Position numbers and translations under genes: made by a program. This document shows, in pieces, positions 1-8,576 of a DNA stretch of 64,000 bases (positions within the stretch are counted from its first letter, which is position 1; every line of letters starts with the position of its first letter). The DNA is from Caballeronia hypogeia (GTDB taxonomy: Bacteria; Pseudomonadota; Gammaproteobacteria; Burkholderiales; Burkholderiaceae). The DNA is taken from assembly GCF_001544875.2 (NCBI RefSeq), contig NZ_FCOA02000016.1, forward strand, positions 62,001-126,000. Reading direction: 5' to 3'. The notes beneath the pieces are model-generated. The model was not told the DNA's origin. It saw nothing but the letters and a program-made list of their open reading frames with translations, and did no database searches.

Positions 1-78
1 TCGTCGCTTTGCTTATTGAAAGCGAAAGGTATTCAATACAAAAAGGTCGTTCTTTCCGCAGCACGGACGAAATCGAAG

Positions 79-1371
79 ATGAATTCTTTACCCCGCGAGC
101 GTTTCCCGAGCCCCGTGCCTTCGCCTGCCTCGCATGAGCAGGCGGTCGTGGTCGGCGGTGGCATCGTCGGCACCTGTTGCGCGCTTTACCTTCAGCGCAA
201 CGGGGTTCAGGTCACGCTGGTCGATCCGGCCGCGCCGGGCGACAGCACGGCGAAATGGAGTTGCGGCCAGATCTCGGTCGGCGAGATCATTCCGCTCTCG
301 AAGCCCGGCCTTCTGATGAAGGTGCCGGGATGGCTGATGGACCAGACCGGTCCGCTTGCTTTGCGTCCGAGCGCGTTGCCGGGCATCATTCCCTGGTTGC
401 TGCGCTTCATGGCCTGTGCGCGTCATTCGCGGATCGAAAGCATCGCTCAGGCCATGGCCACGCTGACGAAGGATGTGTTTGCCGATTACGCACCGTTGCT
501 CGATGAATGCGACGACAAGGCGCTCCTTCTTCAACGACCCATCATGCAGGTTTTCGATGGCCCTGAAGGGGTGGAGCGCGAGCGCGGACATATGGAGCTT
601 CGGCAGTCCTTCGGCTTTTCTTCGCAAGTGCTGAATGCGGCGGAAATCGGCGATCTGGAACCGACGCTCGCCGGGCGCTTCTCGCACGGCATTCTTCTGC
701 CGCAATGGCGTTTCGTGAGTGACACTGAGGGTTTCATCGCGGCGCTGACCGAGAGCTTCGAGAATAACGGCGGACGGCGCATCCGAACCACGGCCCTGTC
801 CATCGACGAAGACTCGGGACGTGCCACGGGAGTCACACTGGCAAACGGAGAGCGCGTGGCCGCAAATCATGTCGTGGTTGCGGCGGGCGCGAGTGCGACG
901 CGCTTCTTCTCGCAATTGGGCATCGATGTGCCGCTCGAAGGCGTCGCAGGCTATCAGGCGCTGCTGCCCGAACCCGGCGTCGAGTTCCGGCATTCGGTGA
1001 TTTATGCCGATGGTGGCTTCTGCTTCACGCCGATGCGACGCGGGCTGCAAATCGGCGGCACGATCGAGTTTGCCGGAAAGAACGCGAAGCCGAATTTCAA
1101 GCGCGCGGAAATCATTCTCGCGAAGGCGCGCCGCGTTCTCCCGGAGCTGAACGTTCAGCGGCACGAATTCGGTGTCGGCTATCGCCCGTTCCTGCCTGAC
1201 ACGAAGCCGATCATCGACCGGTCGCGGCGTCTTCCAAACGTGCTGATGGCGATCGGTCACGGACAACTGGGGCTCACGCTCGGCGCCACCACAGGGCGTC
1301 TGATTGCCGACCTGGCGGCAGGGCGAACGCCGAAACAGGATCTCGCGCCGTTCAGCGCTTACCGGTTCTGA
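79..1371 (+). CDS. FAD-dependent D-amino-acid dehydrogenase/oxidase (DadA-like)
   Basis: Predicted 430-residue flavoprotein that would oxidise an amino or imino acid to a keto acid or imine. The N-terminus has the dinucleotide-binding motif VGGGIVG at residues 25-31, and the C-terminus has the DAO-family signature GHGQLGLTLGATTG. An upstream TTG at 16 extends the frame, but the ATG at 79 places the Rossmann motif at a normal distance from the start, so I chose it. It lies 89 bases upstream of a proline-racemase-family gene on the same strand. That pairing is common in hydroxyproline clusters, where a D-hydroxyproline oxidase follows an epimerase, so a D-(hydroxy)proline or related D-amino acid is a reasonable guess. 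The substrate is not shown by the sequence. The promoter would lie outside the window. Confidence 0.85.
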   Translation: MNSLPRERFPSPVPSPASHEQAVVVGGGIVGTCCALYLQRNGVQVTLVDPAAPGDSTAKWSCGQISVGEIIPLSKPGLLMKVPGWLMDQTGPLALRPSALPGIIPWLLRFMACARHSRIESIAQAMATLTKDVFADYAPLLDECDDKALLLQRPIMQVFDGPEGVERERGHMELRQSFGFSSQVLNAAEIGDLEPTLAGRFSHGILLPQWRFVSDTEGFIAALTESFENNGGRRIRTTALSIDEDSGRATGVTLANGERVAANHVVVAAGASATRFFSQLGIDVPLEGVAGYQALLPEPGVEFRHSVIYADGGFCFTPMRRGLQIGGTIEFAGKNAKPNFKRAEIILAKARRVLPELNVQRHEFGVGYRPFLPDTKPIIDRSRRLPNVLMAIGHGQLGLTLGATTGRLIADLAAGRTPKQDLAPFSAYRF

Positions 1372-1460
1372 ACATAACGAGTCGCCCAGATCAAATCATG
1401 CGTCGGCGAAAACGCCGGCGATCAGGCCAGAGGGCCGAACATTTCAGAAAGGTGTGAACC

Positions 1461-2492
1461 ATGCGCTGGAAAAAGACACTGCAACTCGTCGGCGTGCATT
1501 GCGAGGGCGAGATCGGAAAGGTGATCACGGGCGGCGTCGTGAACATCCCGGGCGCGACCATGCTCGACAAGATGAACTACATCAACGAGGTAGATGACAG
1601 CCTTCGAAAACTGGTCGTGCTCGAGCCGCGCGGTTGTCTGCAGATGTCGGTCAACCTGCTGCTGCCGCCGACAAGACCCGAAGCACATGCAGGCTTCATC
1701 GTGCTTCAGTCGGACAAGGCCCATCCGATGTCCGGAAGCAATTCGATCTGCGTGGTGACGACATTGCTCGAGATGGGAATCGTGCCCATGCAGGAGCCAG
1801 AGACGACCGTCGTGCTGGACACGCCCGCCGGTCTCGTCACGGCGCGCGCGACGTGCCGCGATGGCCGCTGCGTTGGCGTGTCCCTGAACATGGTTCCCGC
1901 GTTCGTCGAGCATCTCGATCTGCCGGTCGAGACGGCCGAGTTCGGCAAGATCACGGTCGACGTTGCTTTCGGTGGCGTGTACTACGCGCTCGTCGACGTG
2001 GAACAAGTGGGTCTCACGATTGCACCGGAGAACGCGCGCAAGCTCGCCGACTATGGCGTGAAGTTGCGGAACATCATCAACGAACAGGTGAGCATCCAGC
2101 ATCCGCTCTATCCGGAAATCAATCAGATCGCTTATGTGATGTTTCGCAACCGGGTAAGCGATGTCGAGTATCAGACCTGCACGACGCTTCCGCCGGGGCG
2201 AATCGATCGCTCGCCGTGCGGCACCGGCAGTTCGGCGAATCTTGCGACGCTCGCCGCGCGCGGAAAGGTGGATGTGGGTGGAAAGCTCAAGTCCCGTTCG
2301 ACGATCGGCAGCGAGTTCGGAGTCGAGTTGCTGGGGAAAACGGAAGTCGGCGGCAGGCCCGCAGTGCTTCCCAAGATCAGCGGGCGCGCATGGATCTACG
2401 GCATTGAGCAGATTGGCGTGGATCCTGATGATCCGCTGGCTGCGGGCTTCATGCTCAGCGATACCTGGGGCGAAGGCTTCCCGAAGAAGTAG
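1461..2492 (+). CDS. Proline racemase superfamily enzyme, Ser/Cys active site (3-hydroxyproline dehydratase/epimerase-like)
   Basis: 343-residue member of the proline racemase/hydroxyproline epimerase superfamily. The second catalytic motif [11 protein letters not shown] is intact (Cys253), but the first motif, normally MCGH, reads MSGSN (Ser91). A Ser or Thr at the first position with Cys at the second is associated in this family with trans-3-hydroxy-L-proline dehydratase activity, sometimes with epimerase activity, rather than with a classical two-Cys racemase. Length is normal. The gene sits between the FAD oxidase and a shikimate-dehydrogenase-like gene on the same strand. A second, Cys/Cys paralogue lies at 4975-5991 on the other strand. 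The family call is firm; the reaction is inferred. Confidence 0.88.
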   Translation: MRWKKTLQLVGVHCEGEIGKVITGGVVNIPGATMLDKMNYINEVDDSLRKLVVLEPRGCLQMSVNLLLPPTRPEAHAGFIVLQSDKAHPMSGSNSICVVTTLLEMGIVPMQEPETTVVLDTPAGLVTARATCRDGRCVGVSLNMVPAFVEHLDLPVETAEFGKITVDVAFGGVYYALVDVEQVGLTIAPENARKLADYGVKLRNIINEQVSIQHPLYPEINQIAYVMFRNRVSDVEYQTCTTLPPGRIDRSPCGTGSSANLATLAARGKVDVGGKLKSRSTIGSEFGVELLGKTEVGGRPAVLPKISGRAWIYGIEQIGVDPDDPLAAGFMLSDTWGEGFPKK

Positions 2493-2500
2493 TGCGTTCT

Positions 2501-2521
2501 CGCCTCGCCGATGGCGAGGCG
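2501..2521 (+). terminator. Stem-loop after the Ser/Cys racemase gene
   Basis: Perfect 9-bp stem (CGCCTCGCC / GGCGAGGCG) with a GAT loop, 8 bases after the stop codon at 2492. No T-run follows. It could be a weak terminator, or an mRNA-processing or stabilising hairpin between this gene and the next one on the same strand. Confidence 0.5.
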
Positions 2522-2544
2522 CATTCACTACTGGCAATCCTGAG

Positions 2545-2561
2545 GTATTACTTAGTAATAC
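2545..2561. promoter_or_regulatory. Palindrome GTATTAC-TTA-GTAATAC, candidate operator
   Basis: Perfect 7-bp inverted repeat around TTA. It ends 18 bases before the ATG at 2580 and abuts the ribosome binding site AAAGGA. The arms resemble GntR/FadR-type half-sites, so a local repressor is plausible. A small RNA hairpin is the alternative. Confidence 0.45.
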
Positions 2562-2579
2562 AGAATTGAAAGGAATTTC

Positions 2580-3458
2580 ATGATCACCGGCAAAACTGGC
2601 GTTTTCTTCATGGTGGCGGACCCGATCGAACAGGTGCGCACGCCCGAGATTTTCAACAAGGTGCTGCCGCTCGCCGGCGACGACGCGGTCATGGTTCCGC
2701 TCCAGGTCGCTCCGCAAAACCTGGAGGCGACGATCCGGTCGTTGTTCAGTTCGGCGACGACGCGCGGCATGGTCCTGTCGATTCCGCACAAGACTGCAGC
2801 CGCATCGATCGTCGATCGCTGCTCGAAGGGCGCGCAGGTCGCGAATGCGGTCAATGCGATTCGACGCAACGAGGCGGGCGAGCTCGAAGGCGAACTGTTC
2901 GATGGACTGGGCTTCGTCAAGTCGATGGAGCGCTATGCAATGGACTATCGCGGCAAGTCGGTGTTTCTGGTCGGCGCGGGCGGTGCGGCGAGCGCGATTG
3001 CGGCCGCGTTGTCGGAGGGCGCTGTGTCGAAGATCGGCCTTTACGATCCAGAAACGTCGAAGGCGCGCCAACTGGCGCAGTCCATCCAGAAACAGTACGG
3101 CGTGCCGGTGTCGGTCAAGGACAGCAACGACCCCGCCGGCTTTGAAGTCGTGATAAACGCGTCGCCGCTGGGTCTCAAGGCAAATGATCCGTTGCCCGTT
3201 CCGACTGATCGGCTCGAACCGGGCGCCCAGGTCTGCGACATTCTGATGAAGAACCAGCCGACGCCATTGCTCAGAGCCGCGATGAATCAGGGTATGACGG
3301 TTCTCCCGGGTTTCGACATGCTCATTCTGCAAACGCCGCTCTTCCTGGACTTCTTCGGTGCGCGCAAAGCGGCCGAATTGCTTCGTGCTGACGATTCCGT
3401 TGCGCGTGACATGTTGTTCCCGGCAGAGCTTCGAGATCTCGTCAAACGCGCGGCCTGA
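2580..3458 (+). CDS. Shikimate/quinate dehydrogenase-like NAD(P) oxidoreductase (AroE family)
   Basis: 292-residue AroE-fold protein. The substrate domain carries the family motif SIPHK (Lys71 as the catalytic Lys) and FDGLGF (Asp108 at the position of the partner Asp). The nucleotide domain has VGAGGAASA at residues 131-139. The start is fixed by AAAGGA six bases upstream. It is embedded among amino-acid catabolic genes rather than aromatic biosynthesis genes, so it is probably a paralogue acting on a quinate-like or other hydroxy/keto acid, not the housekeeping aroE. A perfect hairpin follows the stop, and a palindrome lies just upstream. Confidence 0.85.
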   Translation: MITGKTGVFFMVADPIEQVRTPEIFNKVLPLAGDDAVMVPLQVAPQNLEATIRSLFSSATTRGMVLSIPHKTAAASIVDRCSKGAQVANAVNAIRRNEAGELEGELFDGLGFVKSMERYAMDYRGKSVFLVGAGGAASAIAAALSEGAVSKIGLYDPETSKARQLAQSIQKQYGVPVSVKDSNDPAGFEVVINASPLGLKANDPLPVPTDRLEPGAQVCDILMKNQPTPLLRAAMNQGMTVLPGFDMLILQTPLFLDFFGARKAAELLRADDSVARDMLFPAELRDLVKRAA

Positions 3459-3477
3459 GCGCTGGCGCTTCCCATGT

Positions 3478-3506
3478 GCAAGCCCTCGATGCATCGGAGG
3501 GCTTGC
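3478..3506 (+). terminator. Strong hairpin downstream of the AroE-like gene
   Basis: Perfect 10-bp inverted repeat GCAAGCCCTC / GAGGGCTTGC with a 9-base loop, 20 bases after the stop at 3458 and ahead of the MFS gene. There is no clear T-run, so it may attenuate rather than fully terminate. Confidence 0.6.
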
Positions 3507-3544
3507 CACAGACACCTTCCATTCAAGCCATGAGACTAGCACGC

Positions 3545-4909
3545 ATGCAAGACAAGACGTCGGAGCGCTCGACGCTCGCCATGGCCAATCGGGCCGTCAG
3601 GGCCGCCACACTGGGTAGCGCACTGGAATGGTTTGATTTCACGCTCTATGGTGCGATCGCGGCCACGGTCCTGCCGAAGCTGTTTTTTCCGGCGCTGGAT
3701 TCGACGGTGGCGGTGCTCGCGTCACTTGCTACCTTTAGCGTCGGCATGGCGGCGCGTCCGTTGGGCGCGGTGATTTGCGGTCACTTCGGCGACAAGATGG
3801 GGCGCCGGAACCTGATGCTCGGAACGGTCGCCGCGATGGGCATCACCTCGGTCCTGATGGGACTGCTGCCTACCTATGCGCAGATCGGCATCTATGCGCC
3901 GCTCCTGCTGGTGCTGCTCCGCGTGATTCAAGGCTTCGCCCTCGGCGGTGAAACCAGCGGCGGCCAGTTGATGGCCCTCGAACACGCGCCGGCGGACCGG
4001 CGTGGCCGATACTCGGGGTTGATCGGCATGTGCGCGCCGCTCAGTCAGATCGTCGCCAATGGTGTGCTGCTGGCGCTCTCAGCGACGATGGAGCCGGCCG
4101 CATTTGAAAGCTACGGCTGGCGCATTCCCTTCATCGCGAGCATAGGTCTCGTGGTGGTGGGCATCTACATCCGCCTGCGCGTGAGCGAGACACCTGCGTT
4201 CGTCGAGATGAAGCGTTTAGGCATTGCCAGCCGCGGACGGCCCTTGCAAGATGCGGTTCGTCTGCACTACAAGACCATCTTGCGAATGATGCTGTTCTTC
4301 TGCGGCCCCACGGCGCTCTTCTTTCTTGCTGTGGTGTTCACGCTCAGCTATCTGAACAACACGCTCGGTGTATCGAAGCAGACGAGTTTCCTGCTTCTGA
4401 TGATCGGTAATGTCTGCGCAGTGGCTGGTTCGATCATCGGCGGCGGCCTGAGCGATCGCTTCGGGCGCAAGCCGGTTTTGCTGTTCGCGTTGAGCGCTAC
4501 CTTCATCCTGCTCCTGTGCTTCTATCCCATGCTCGCGACGAAGAATTTTGTCGTGATGGCGCTGGCCATGGGCCTGTTCATGGGCTTTACGCAAGTACAG
4601 ACGGGCGTGCAGGCCGCGACCTTCGTCGAAGTCTTTCCGACCAATGTGCGTTACTCCGCGTCTGCGCTCGCGCTGACCGGCGCAGGGCTTCTGGCGGGCG
4701 GCTCCGTCCCGGTGCTGGCGGCATGGTTGTTGAAGCTCTGCAACGGCTCACCTTGGGGCGTGGTCGCCATGTGCGGTTCGGTGAATCTCATTGCGCTCGC
4801 GATGATTGCAGTTGGACCTGAAACAGCGGGCATCGACATCAATCGAACGGATAGCCTCGACGGCGGGCAAGAAGAAGACGCCCAGGTTTCAGGACGCGCA
4901 CCGGTATGA
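3545..4909 (+). CDS. MFS transporter, metabolite:H+ symporter type
   Basis: 454-residue inner-membrane permease with about 12 hydrophobic segments. It begins with the MHS-subfamily sequence GSALEWFDFTLYG and has the cytoplasmic loop motif GHFGDKMGRR between segments 2 and 3, repeated as GGLSDRFGRKP in the second half. It probably imports the acid or amino acid handled by the neighbouring enzymes. The start is uncertain: ATGs at 3530, 3545 and 3581 are in frame and none has a strong ribosome binding site. It ends convergently with the epimerase gene at 4975. Confidence 0.87.
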   Translation: MQDKTSERSTLAMANRAVRAATLGSALEWFDFTLYGAIAATVLPKLFFPALDSTVAVLASLATFSVGMAARPLGAVICGHFGDKMGRRNLMLGTVAAMGITSVLMGLLPTYAQIGIYAPLLLVLLRVIQGFALGGETSGGQLMALEHAPADRRGRYSGLIGMCAPLSQIVANGVLLALSATMEPAAFESYGWRIPFIASIGLVVVGIYIRLRVSETPAFVEMKRLGIASRGRPLQDAVRLHYKTILRMMLFFCGPTALFFLAVVFTLSYLNNTLGVSKQTSFLLLMIGNVCAVAGSIIGGGLSDRFGRKPVLLFALSATFILLLCFYPMLATKNFVVMALAMGLFMGFTQVQTGVQAATFVEVFPTNVRYSASALALTGAGLLAGGSVPVLAAWLLKLCNGSPWGVVAMCGSVNLIALAMIAVGPETAGIDINRTDSLDGGQEEDAQVSGRAPV

Positions 4910-4927
4910 GCGAATAGACGAACGAGT

Positions 4928-4958
4928 CGACGGGCACTGCATACCGCAGCGCCCGTCG
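4928..4958. terminator. Bidirectional-type hairpin between convergent genes
   Basis: Perfect 8-bp stem CGACGGGC / GCCCGTCG with a 15-base loop in the gap between the MFS gene (ends 4909, plus) and the epimerase gene (ends 4975, minus). The position fits a shared terminator; no long T-run is present. Confidence 0.5.
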
Positions 4959-4974
4959 CTGCGTTTCGCGCCCG

Positions 4975-5991
4975 TCAGCGTGCGAAATCCTCCAGGCTGA
5001 ATCCGTGAGCGTAGGGCTGTGACTCGTCCACGTAGTGTTCTCCACGGCCCGTAATCCACGCCTGTCCTTCGACACTGGGCAGCACCGCCTCAAGACCGCT
5101 TTCGAGTCGGGTGACTGCTTCGACACGGCCCACGAAGGCGCTGAGAATCAGGCTTTGATGCGTGAATGTCTGTCCCTCTTGCAGCAGTCCGCGGGCATGA
5201 CGTTGAGCGACGCGCGCAGAAGTTCCGGTTCCGCACGGCGATCGATCGATGAGCGTCGCGCCGGCAATGACGACCGCGCGGCCGTCCGCGTTCTCCGACT
5301 GCGACGCGCCCGTCCACATGCAATGCTTTACGCCGCGAATCGCGGGTTTGTCCGGATGAACGACATCGATGGTCTCGTTGACCGCTTCCTGCATCTGTCG
5401 CCCGTATTCCAGCAGTTCCGCAGGCGAAAAGTGTTCGCAACCGGGGAAGTTGGGCTGCGCCTCGACGATGGGATAGAAGTTTCCGCCGTAGGCAATGTCC
5501 ACGACGAGTTTCCCGAGTACCGGGTGATTCACTTCCACGTCGCGGTGAAGCAGGAAGCTGGGGACGTTCGTGAAGCGCACTGTCTTGACGCGCTCGCCAT
5601 CCATTTCATAGCGCGCCGTCAGCTTGCCCGCCGGTACGTCGACGACGACCTTGCCCGGCTCGCGTGGCCGCACTAGACCGGCTTCGATGGCGAACGAGAT
5701 CGAACCGATCGACGCGTGCCCGCACATCGGCAAAAAGCCGGATGTTTCGATGAAGAGCAGGCTCATGTCTGCATCGGGCGACATCGGCGGGTACAGGATG
5801 GTGCCGGACATATGAGCATGCCCGCGCGGTTCCATCATCAAGGCGCGACGGACCCAGTCGTAATCGGCGATGAAGGCCTCGCGCACCTCGTACATCGACG
5901 AGCGTTTCACCGCCGGCGCTCCGCCCGTCACCATCCGCACGGGCATCCCTTCCGTGTGACCTTCAATGCATTCGAAACGATACCTTGTCAT
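4975..5991 (-). CDS. 4-hydroxyproline 2-epimerase / proline racemase family, Cys/Cys active site
   Basis: 338-residue proline-racemase-superfamily protein with both catalytic cysteines: MCGHASIG (Cys90) and [11 protein letters not shown] (Cys253). The two-Cys type interconverts alpha-carbon stereoisomers of (4-hydroxy)proline through an acid-base pair of thiols. It is cytosolic and of normal length. It would feed the D-isomer to an oxidase such as the product of 79-1371. It is transcribed from the minus strand downstream of the ornithine-cyclodeaminase-like gene, with a hairpin between them, so it may be its own unit. Confidence 0.88.
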   Translation of the reverse strand: MTRYRFECIEGHTEGMPVRMVTGGAPAVKRSSMYEVREAFIADYDWVRRALMMEPRGHAHMSGTILYPPMSPDADMSLLFIETSGFLPMCGHASIGSISFAIEAGLVRPREPGKVVVDVPAGKLTARYEMDGERVKTVRFTNVPSFLLHRDVEVNHPVLGKLVVDIAYGGNFYPIVEAQPNFPGCEHFSPAELLEYGRQMQEAVNETIDVVHPDKPAIRGVKHCMWTGASQSENADGRAVVIAGATLIDRSPCGTGTSARVAQRHARGLLQEGQTFTHQSLILSAFVGRVEAVTRLESGLEAVLPSVEGQAWITGRGEHYVDESQPYAHGFSLEDFAR

Positions 5992-6053
5992 TCAAATTCT
6001 CTTTATGTGCATGGCGCGCGACGTTCGCGTTTCACGCTACGTTGATTTGGAAA

Positions 6054-6078
6054 CAGCCCGGAGTGTGGATCCGGGCTG
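6054..6078 (-). terminator. Hairpin between the OCD-like and epimerase genes
   Basis: Perfect 9-bp stem CAGCCCGGA / TCCGGGCTG with a 7-base loop. On the minus strand it lies 68 bases after the stop of the ornithine-cyclodeaminase-like gene and is followed by TTTCC, fitting a terminator of the three-gene minus-strand operon. Confidence 0.6.
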
Positions 6079-6145
6079 CTGGTGAATGCTGCTTCACTAG
6101 GGACATCAAAGACCCCGAATATCCGGAGGCCTCGGTGTGAACACG

Positions 6146-7267
6146 TCACGCCTGGCTTGGCTTCTCCCACAGATTGAGCGACTGTCCAATGCCCTTGTCA
6201 ATCGCATTCTTGTACAGATCGAAACCCCAGCTGATGTCGAATACAGCCATGCCACAAGCGATGAAGATGACTCTGTCCTTCGCGCTTTCGCGGCCCGGCT
6301 TCACGCCGTTGACGACATCGCCGAGACCGGTCGAGTCCGCAAGCGAGGGCAGCTTGCCGGCGTCGATGAGGCGATAGAAAGGGCCGCCGATGACGCCGCT
6401 GTAATACGCTTCCTTGTTCCCCGAGGCGACGGCATCCTCGACATAAGCCTCCTGGAGCGGCGTGTGGTCGAAGACGATCTTGCAGTTCGTGAGGAAAGAC
6501 TCGTCCGTATTGAACGGGCCGGACACGAGAATGGCGGCGCCTTCCTTGATCCACTCGTCCTTGAAGTGCAGGGGTTTGAGACGAGAAGCGGCGACGGTGA
6601 TGACGTCGGCATCGCGGAAGCCTTGCTCGGCTTCGTCTACACCGATAGCGGAGACGTGATACGTTGCCTCGATCCAGCGCGCGAATTCGTTCGCCTTGTC
6701 GAGGAACACGTCGAAGCAGACGACCTTCTCGATGCCGGAAAGCTGCGTCATGATCGCGGCGAAACACGCCTTGTTGATCGGCCCGCAACCGATGACCGAA
6801 GCGGTCTTGGCATCCTTGTTCACGAGATACTTCGCCGCGACACCGGGCACGGCGCCGGTCCGCGCCGCGCTCAAAAGATTCGCCGACATGAGCGCGAGCG
6901 GCGCGCCCGTGTCCTTGTCGTTGAGCATCATCGTCAGAATGGAGCGCGGCAGACCTTTCTGTGCGTTCGCATGGTTGGAGCCGTACCACTTGTTGCCACA
7001 CACGTCGAAGCGGCCACCCAGATAACCGGGCATGGCGGCAAAGCGGCGATCCGGTCCCGCCACGGGCATGTTAGGGAACTTCGTTTCTTTCGGGAAAACG
7101 ATGTTCAAGCCGTGGTTGTTGTGATTCGCGCCGCCCATCAGATAGTCGCCTTTGCCGAGCAGGCTGAAGGTCTCTTCGCAGACGGACACGCAACGCGCGG
7201 CATCGAGAACGCCGGCGTCGATCATGTCGGGTTCGGAAAGGTACAGGAAGTCGATCTTAGGGTACAT
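6146..7267 (-). CDS. Ornithine cyclodeaminase / mu-crystallin family protein (tyramine oxidase subunit B-like)
   Basis: 373-residue protein of the ornithine cyclodeaminase/ketimine reductase family. The central Rossmann motif is SVIGCGPINKAC, and the family segment with LMSANLLSAARTGAVPG precedes it. Relatives include ornithine cyclodeaminase, alanine dehydrogenase and delta1-pyrroline-2-carboxylate reductase. With a Ser/Cys proline-racemase homologue close by, a ketimine or pyrroline-carboxylate reductase is attractive. The closest-looking group, however, is the one labelled tyramine oxidase subunit B, whose function is poorly defined. It is the last gene of the operon glycerate kinase, enolase-like, OCD-like, 34 bases after the enolase-like gene. 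Confidence 0.82.
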   Translation of the reverse strand: MYPKIDFLYLSEPDMIDAGVLDAARCVSVCEETFSLLGKGDYLMGGANHNNHGLNIVFPKETKFPNMPVAGPDRRFAAMPGYLGGRFDVCGNKWYGSNHANAQKGLPRSILTMMLNDKDTGAPLALMSANLLSAARTGAVPGVAAKYLVNKDAKTASVIGCGPINKACFAAIMTQLSGIEKVVCFDVFLDKANEFARWIEATYHVSAIGVDEAEQGFRDADVITVAASRLKPLHFKDEWIKEGAAILVSGPFNTDESFLTNCKIVFDHTPLQEAYVEDAVASGNKEAYYSGVIGGPFYRLIDAGKLPSLADSTGLGDVVNGVKPGRESAKDRVIFIACGMAVFDISWGFDLYKNAIDKGIGQSLNLWEKPSQA

Positions 7268-7301
7268 GGGTTAACCTTTGTTGGCTGAAGAGAAGGGCGA
7301 A

Positions 7302-8576
7302 TCAGAAGCGCAGCAGCGGAGCGATGTCGTAAAGACGGCAAGCCGAGCTTCTTGCATTGGCGCGCATCAGAAAGTTCAGTTTCTCGATGCGTTCGCCCGA
7401 GCGCGGCGCGCCGTTTTTCTGAAAGGGCACTTCGAGGCCAACGGAAAAATCCATGACCACATCGTCGACGACACCGCCCGAACGCCCCGACGGCACCGCG
7501 ATCATTCCGTGCTCTTGCGCGAACTTATACGCATCCATCGCTTCGGTGATGGTGCCAACCTGATTGGGCTTGAGCACGAACCCATCCACGGCGTGCGTGT
7601 CATGCGCGCGGCGCAGCAGTTCGAGATTCGTCACGGTGAGGTCGTCGCCAAGCACGATCGTCCGCTTGAGTTCACGAACGGCTTTGCTATAGCCTGCCCA
7701 GTCGTTCTCGTCGAGCAGGTCTTCGATGAAGACCATATTGAACCGCTCGGTCAGGTACTTTGCGTACGCGATCAACTCGTCGGAAGACACGCGCTCTCCC
7801 TTGAGCAGATAGCGGCCCGTCTGCTTGTCGTACATTTCGCTCGATGCGCAATCCAGCGCGAACGCGATGCGGTCGCTATAGCCGCATTCGTCGATGGCTT
7901 TCTGCATCAGCGTGAGGATCATTTCCGGATCTTCCGACGGCGCGGCATAGCCATACGAGCTGGCAACCTGCGGCTTGTGTCCGAGATACGACGTGAGCAC
8001 CTCGCCCAGCTTATGGAACACCGCCACCGCCATTTCGATCGAGAAGTCGATGCTATCGGTGCCGTAGGGCACGATCAGAAACTCGTTGAACCCTTGGGTG
8101 AAGCCTTCGTAACGTCCGCCATTGACGACGTTGAAACACGGCACCGGCACCGTCCTGATGTCTCTGCCGGCAATGTGCTCGTAAAGCGGAATGGCGCGCG
8201 CGTCGGCGGCTGCACGGAACGCCGCGATCGACACCGAATAGATGGTATTGCCGCCCAGACGATGTTTATCCGGGGTGCCATCGAGCGCGATCATTTTCTC
8301 GTCGATCGCGCGCTGATCCGACACGTCCATTCCGATGAGCGCCGGGCCAATCACGTTCTCCGCATAATCTACCGCCTTGTGCACGCTCAGCCCTTTATAC
8401 GTGGACGGATCGCCGTCGCGCAGGACGAACGATTCGTGCATGCCCACCGAAGTGCCGGTCGGCGCCGCGCCACGACCGGTCGCGCCGCTCTCCGTGCGAA
8501 TCTCGACTTCCACCGCAGGCCGGCATTTGCAATCGATGATCTGTTGCGCGCGAACCGATACGATTTTGTTGTCCAT
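7302..8576 (-). CDS. Enolase-like protein with altered active site
   Basis: 424 residues, colinear with bacterial enolase throughout. Retained: the metal ligands Asp242 (ALDCASSEMY), Glu285 (FIEDL) and Asp311 (GDDLTVTN), the general-base Lys336 (VLKPNQVG), and probably Lys387. Changed: the VGDEGGFAP segment carrying the catalytic acid Glu reads VASSYGYAAP (204-213); the SHRSGE His is Gly364 in PSGRSGG; the NGGxH His is replaced (NGGRYEG); DSRGNP is DCKCRP. It is therefore unlikely to be an ordinary phosphopyruvate hydratase. It may dehydrate a related 2-phospho- or carboxylate substrate, or use other acid groups. The gene abuts the glycerate 2-kinase gene with no spacer, which implies translational coupling and a linked reaction. 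Confidence 0.85.
   Translation of the reverse strand: MDNKIVSVRAQQIIDCKCRPAVEVEIRTESGATGRGAAPTGTSVGMHESFVLRDGDPSTYKGLSVHKAVDYAENVIGPALIGMDVSDQRAIDEKMIALDGTPDKHRLGGNTIYSVSIAAFRAAADARAIPLYEHIAGRDIRTVPVPCFNVVNGGRYEGFTQGFNEFLIVPYGTDSIDFSIEMAVAVFHKLGEVLTSYLGHKPQVASSYGYAAPSEDPEMILTLMQKAIDECGYSDRIAFALDCASSEMYDKQTGRYLLKGERVSSDELIAYAKYLTERFNMVFIEDLLDENDWAGYSKAVRELKRTIVLGDDLTVTNLELLRRAHDTHAVDGFVLKPNQVGTITEAMDAYKFAQEHGMIAVPSGRSGGVVDDVVMDFSVGLEVPFQKNGAPRSGERIEKLNFLMRANARSSACRLYDIAPLLRF

Noticed and set aside
1422-3542. A 706-codon open frame on the minus strand.
   Set aside because: Antisense to the proline-racemase-family and AroE-like genes. It is an artefact of high G+C and Arg/His/Ala-rich, without domains.
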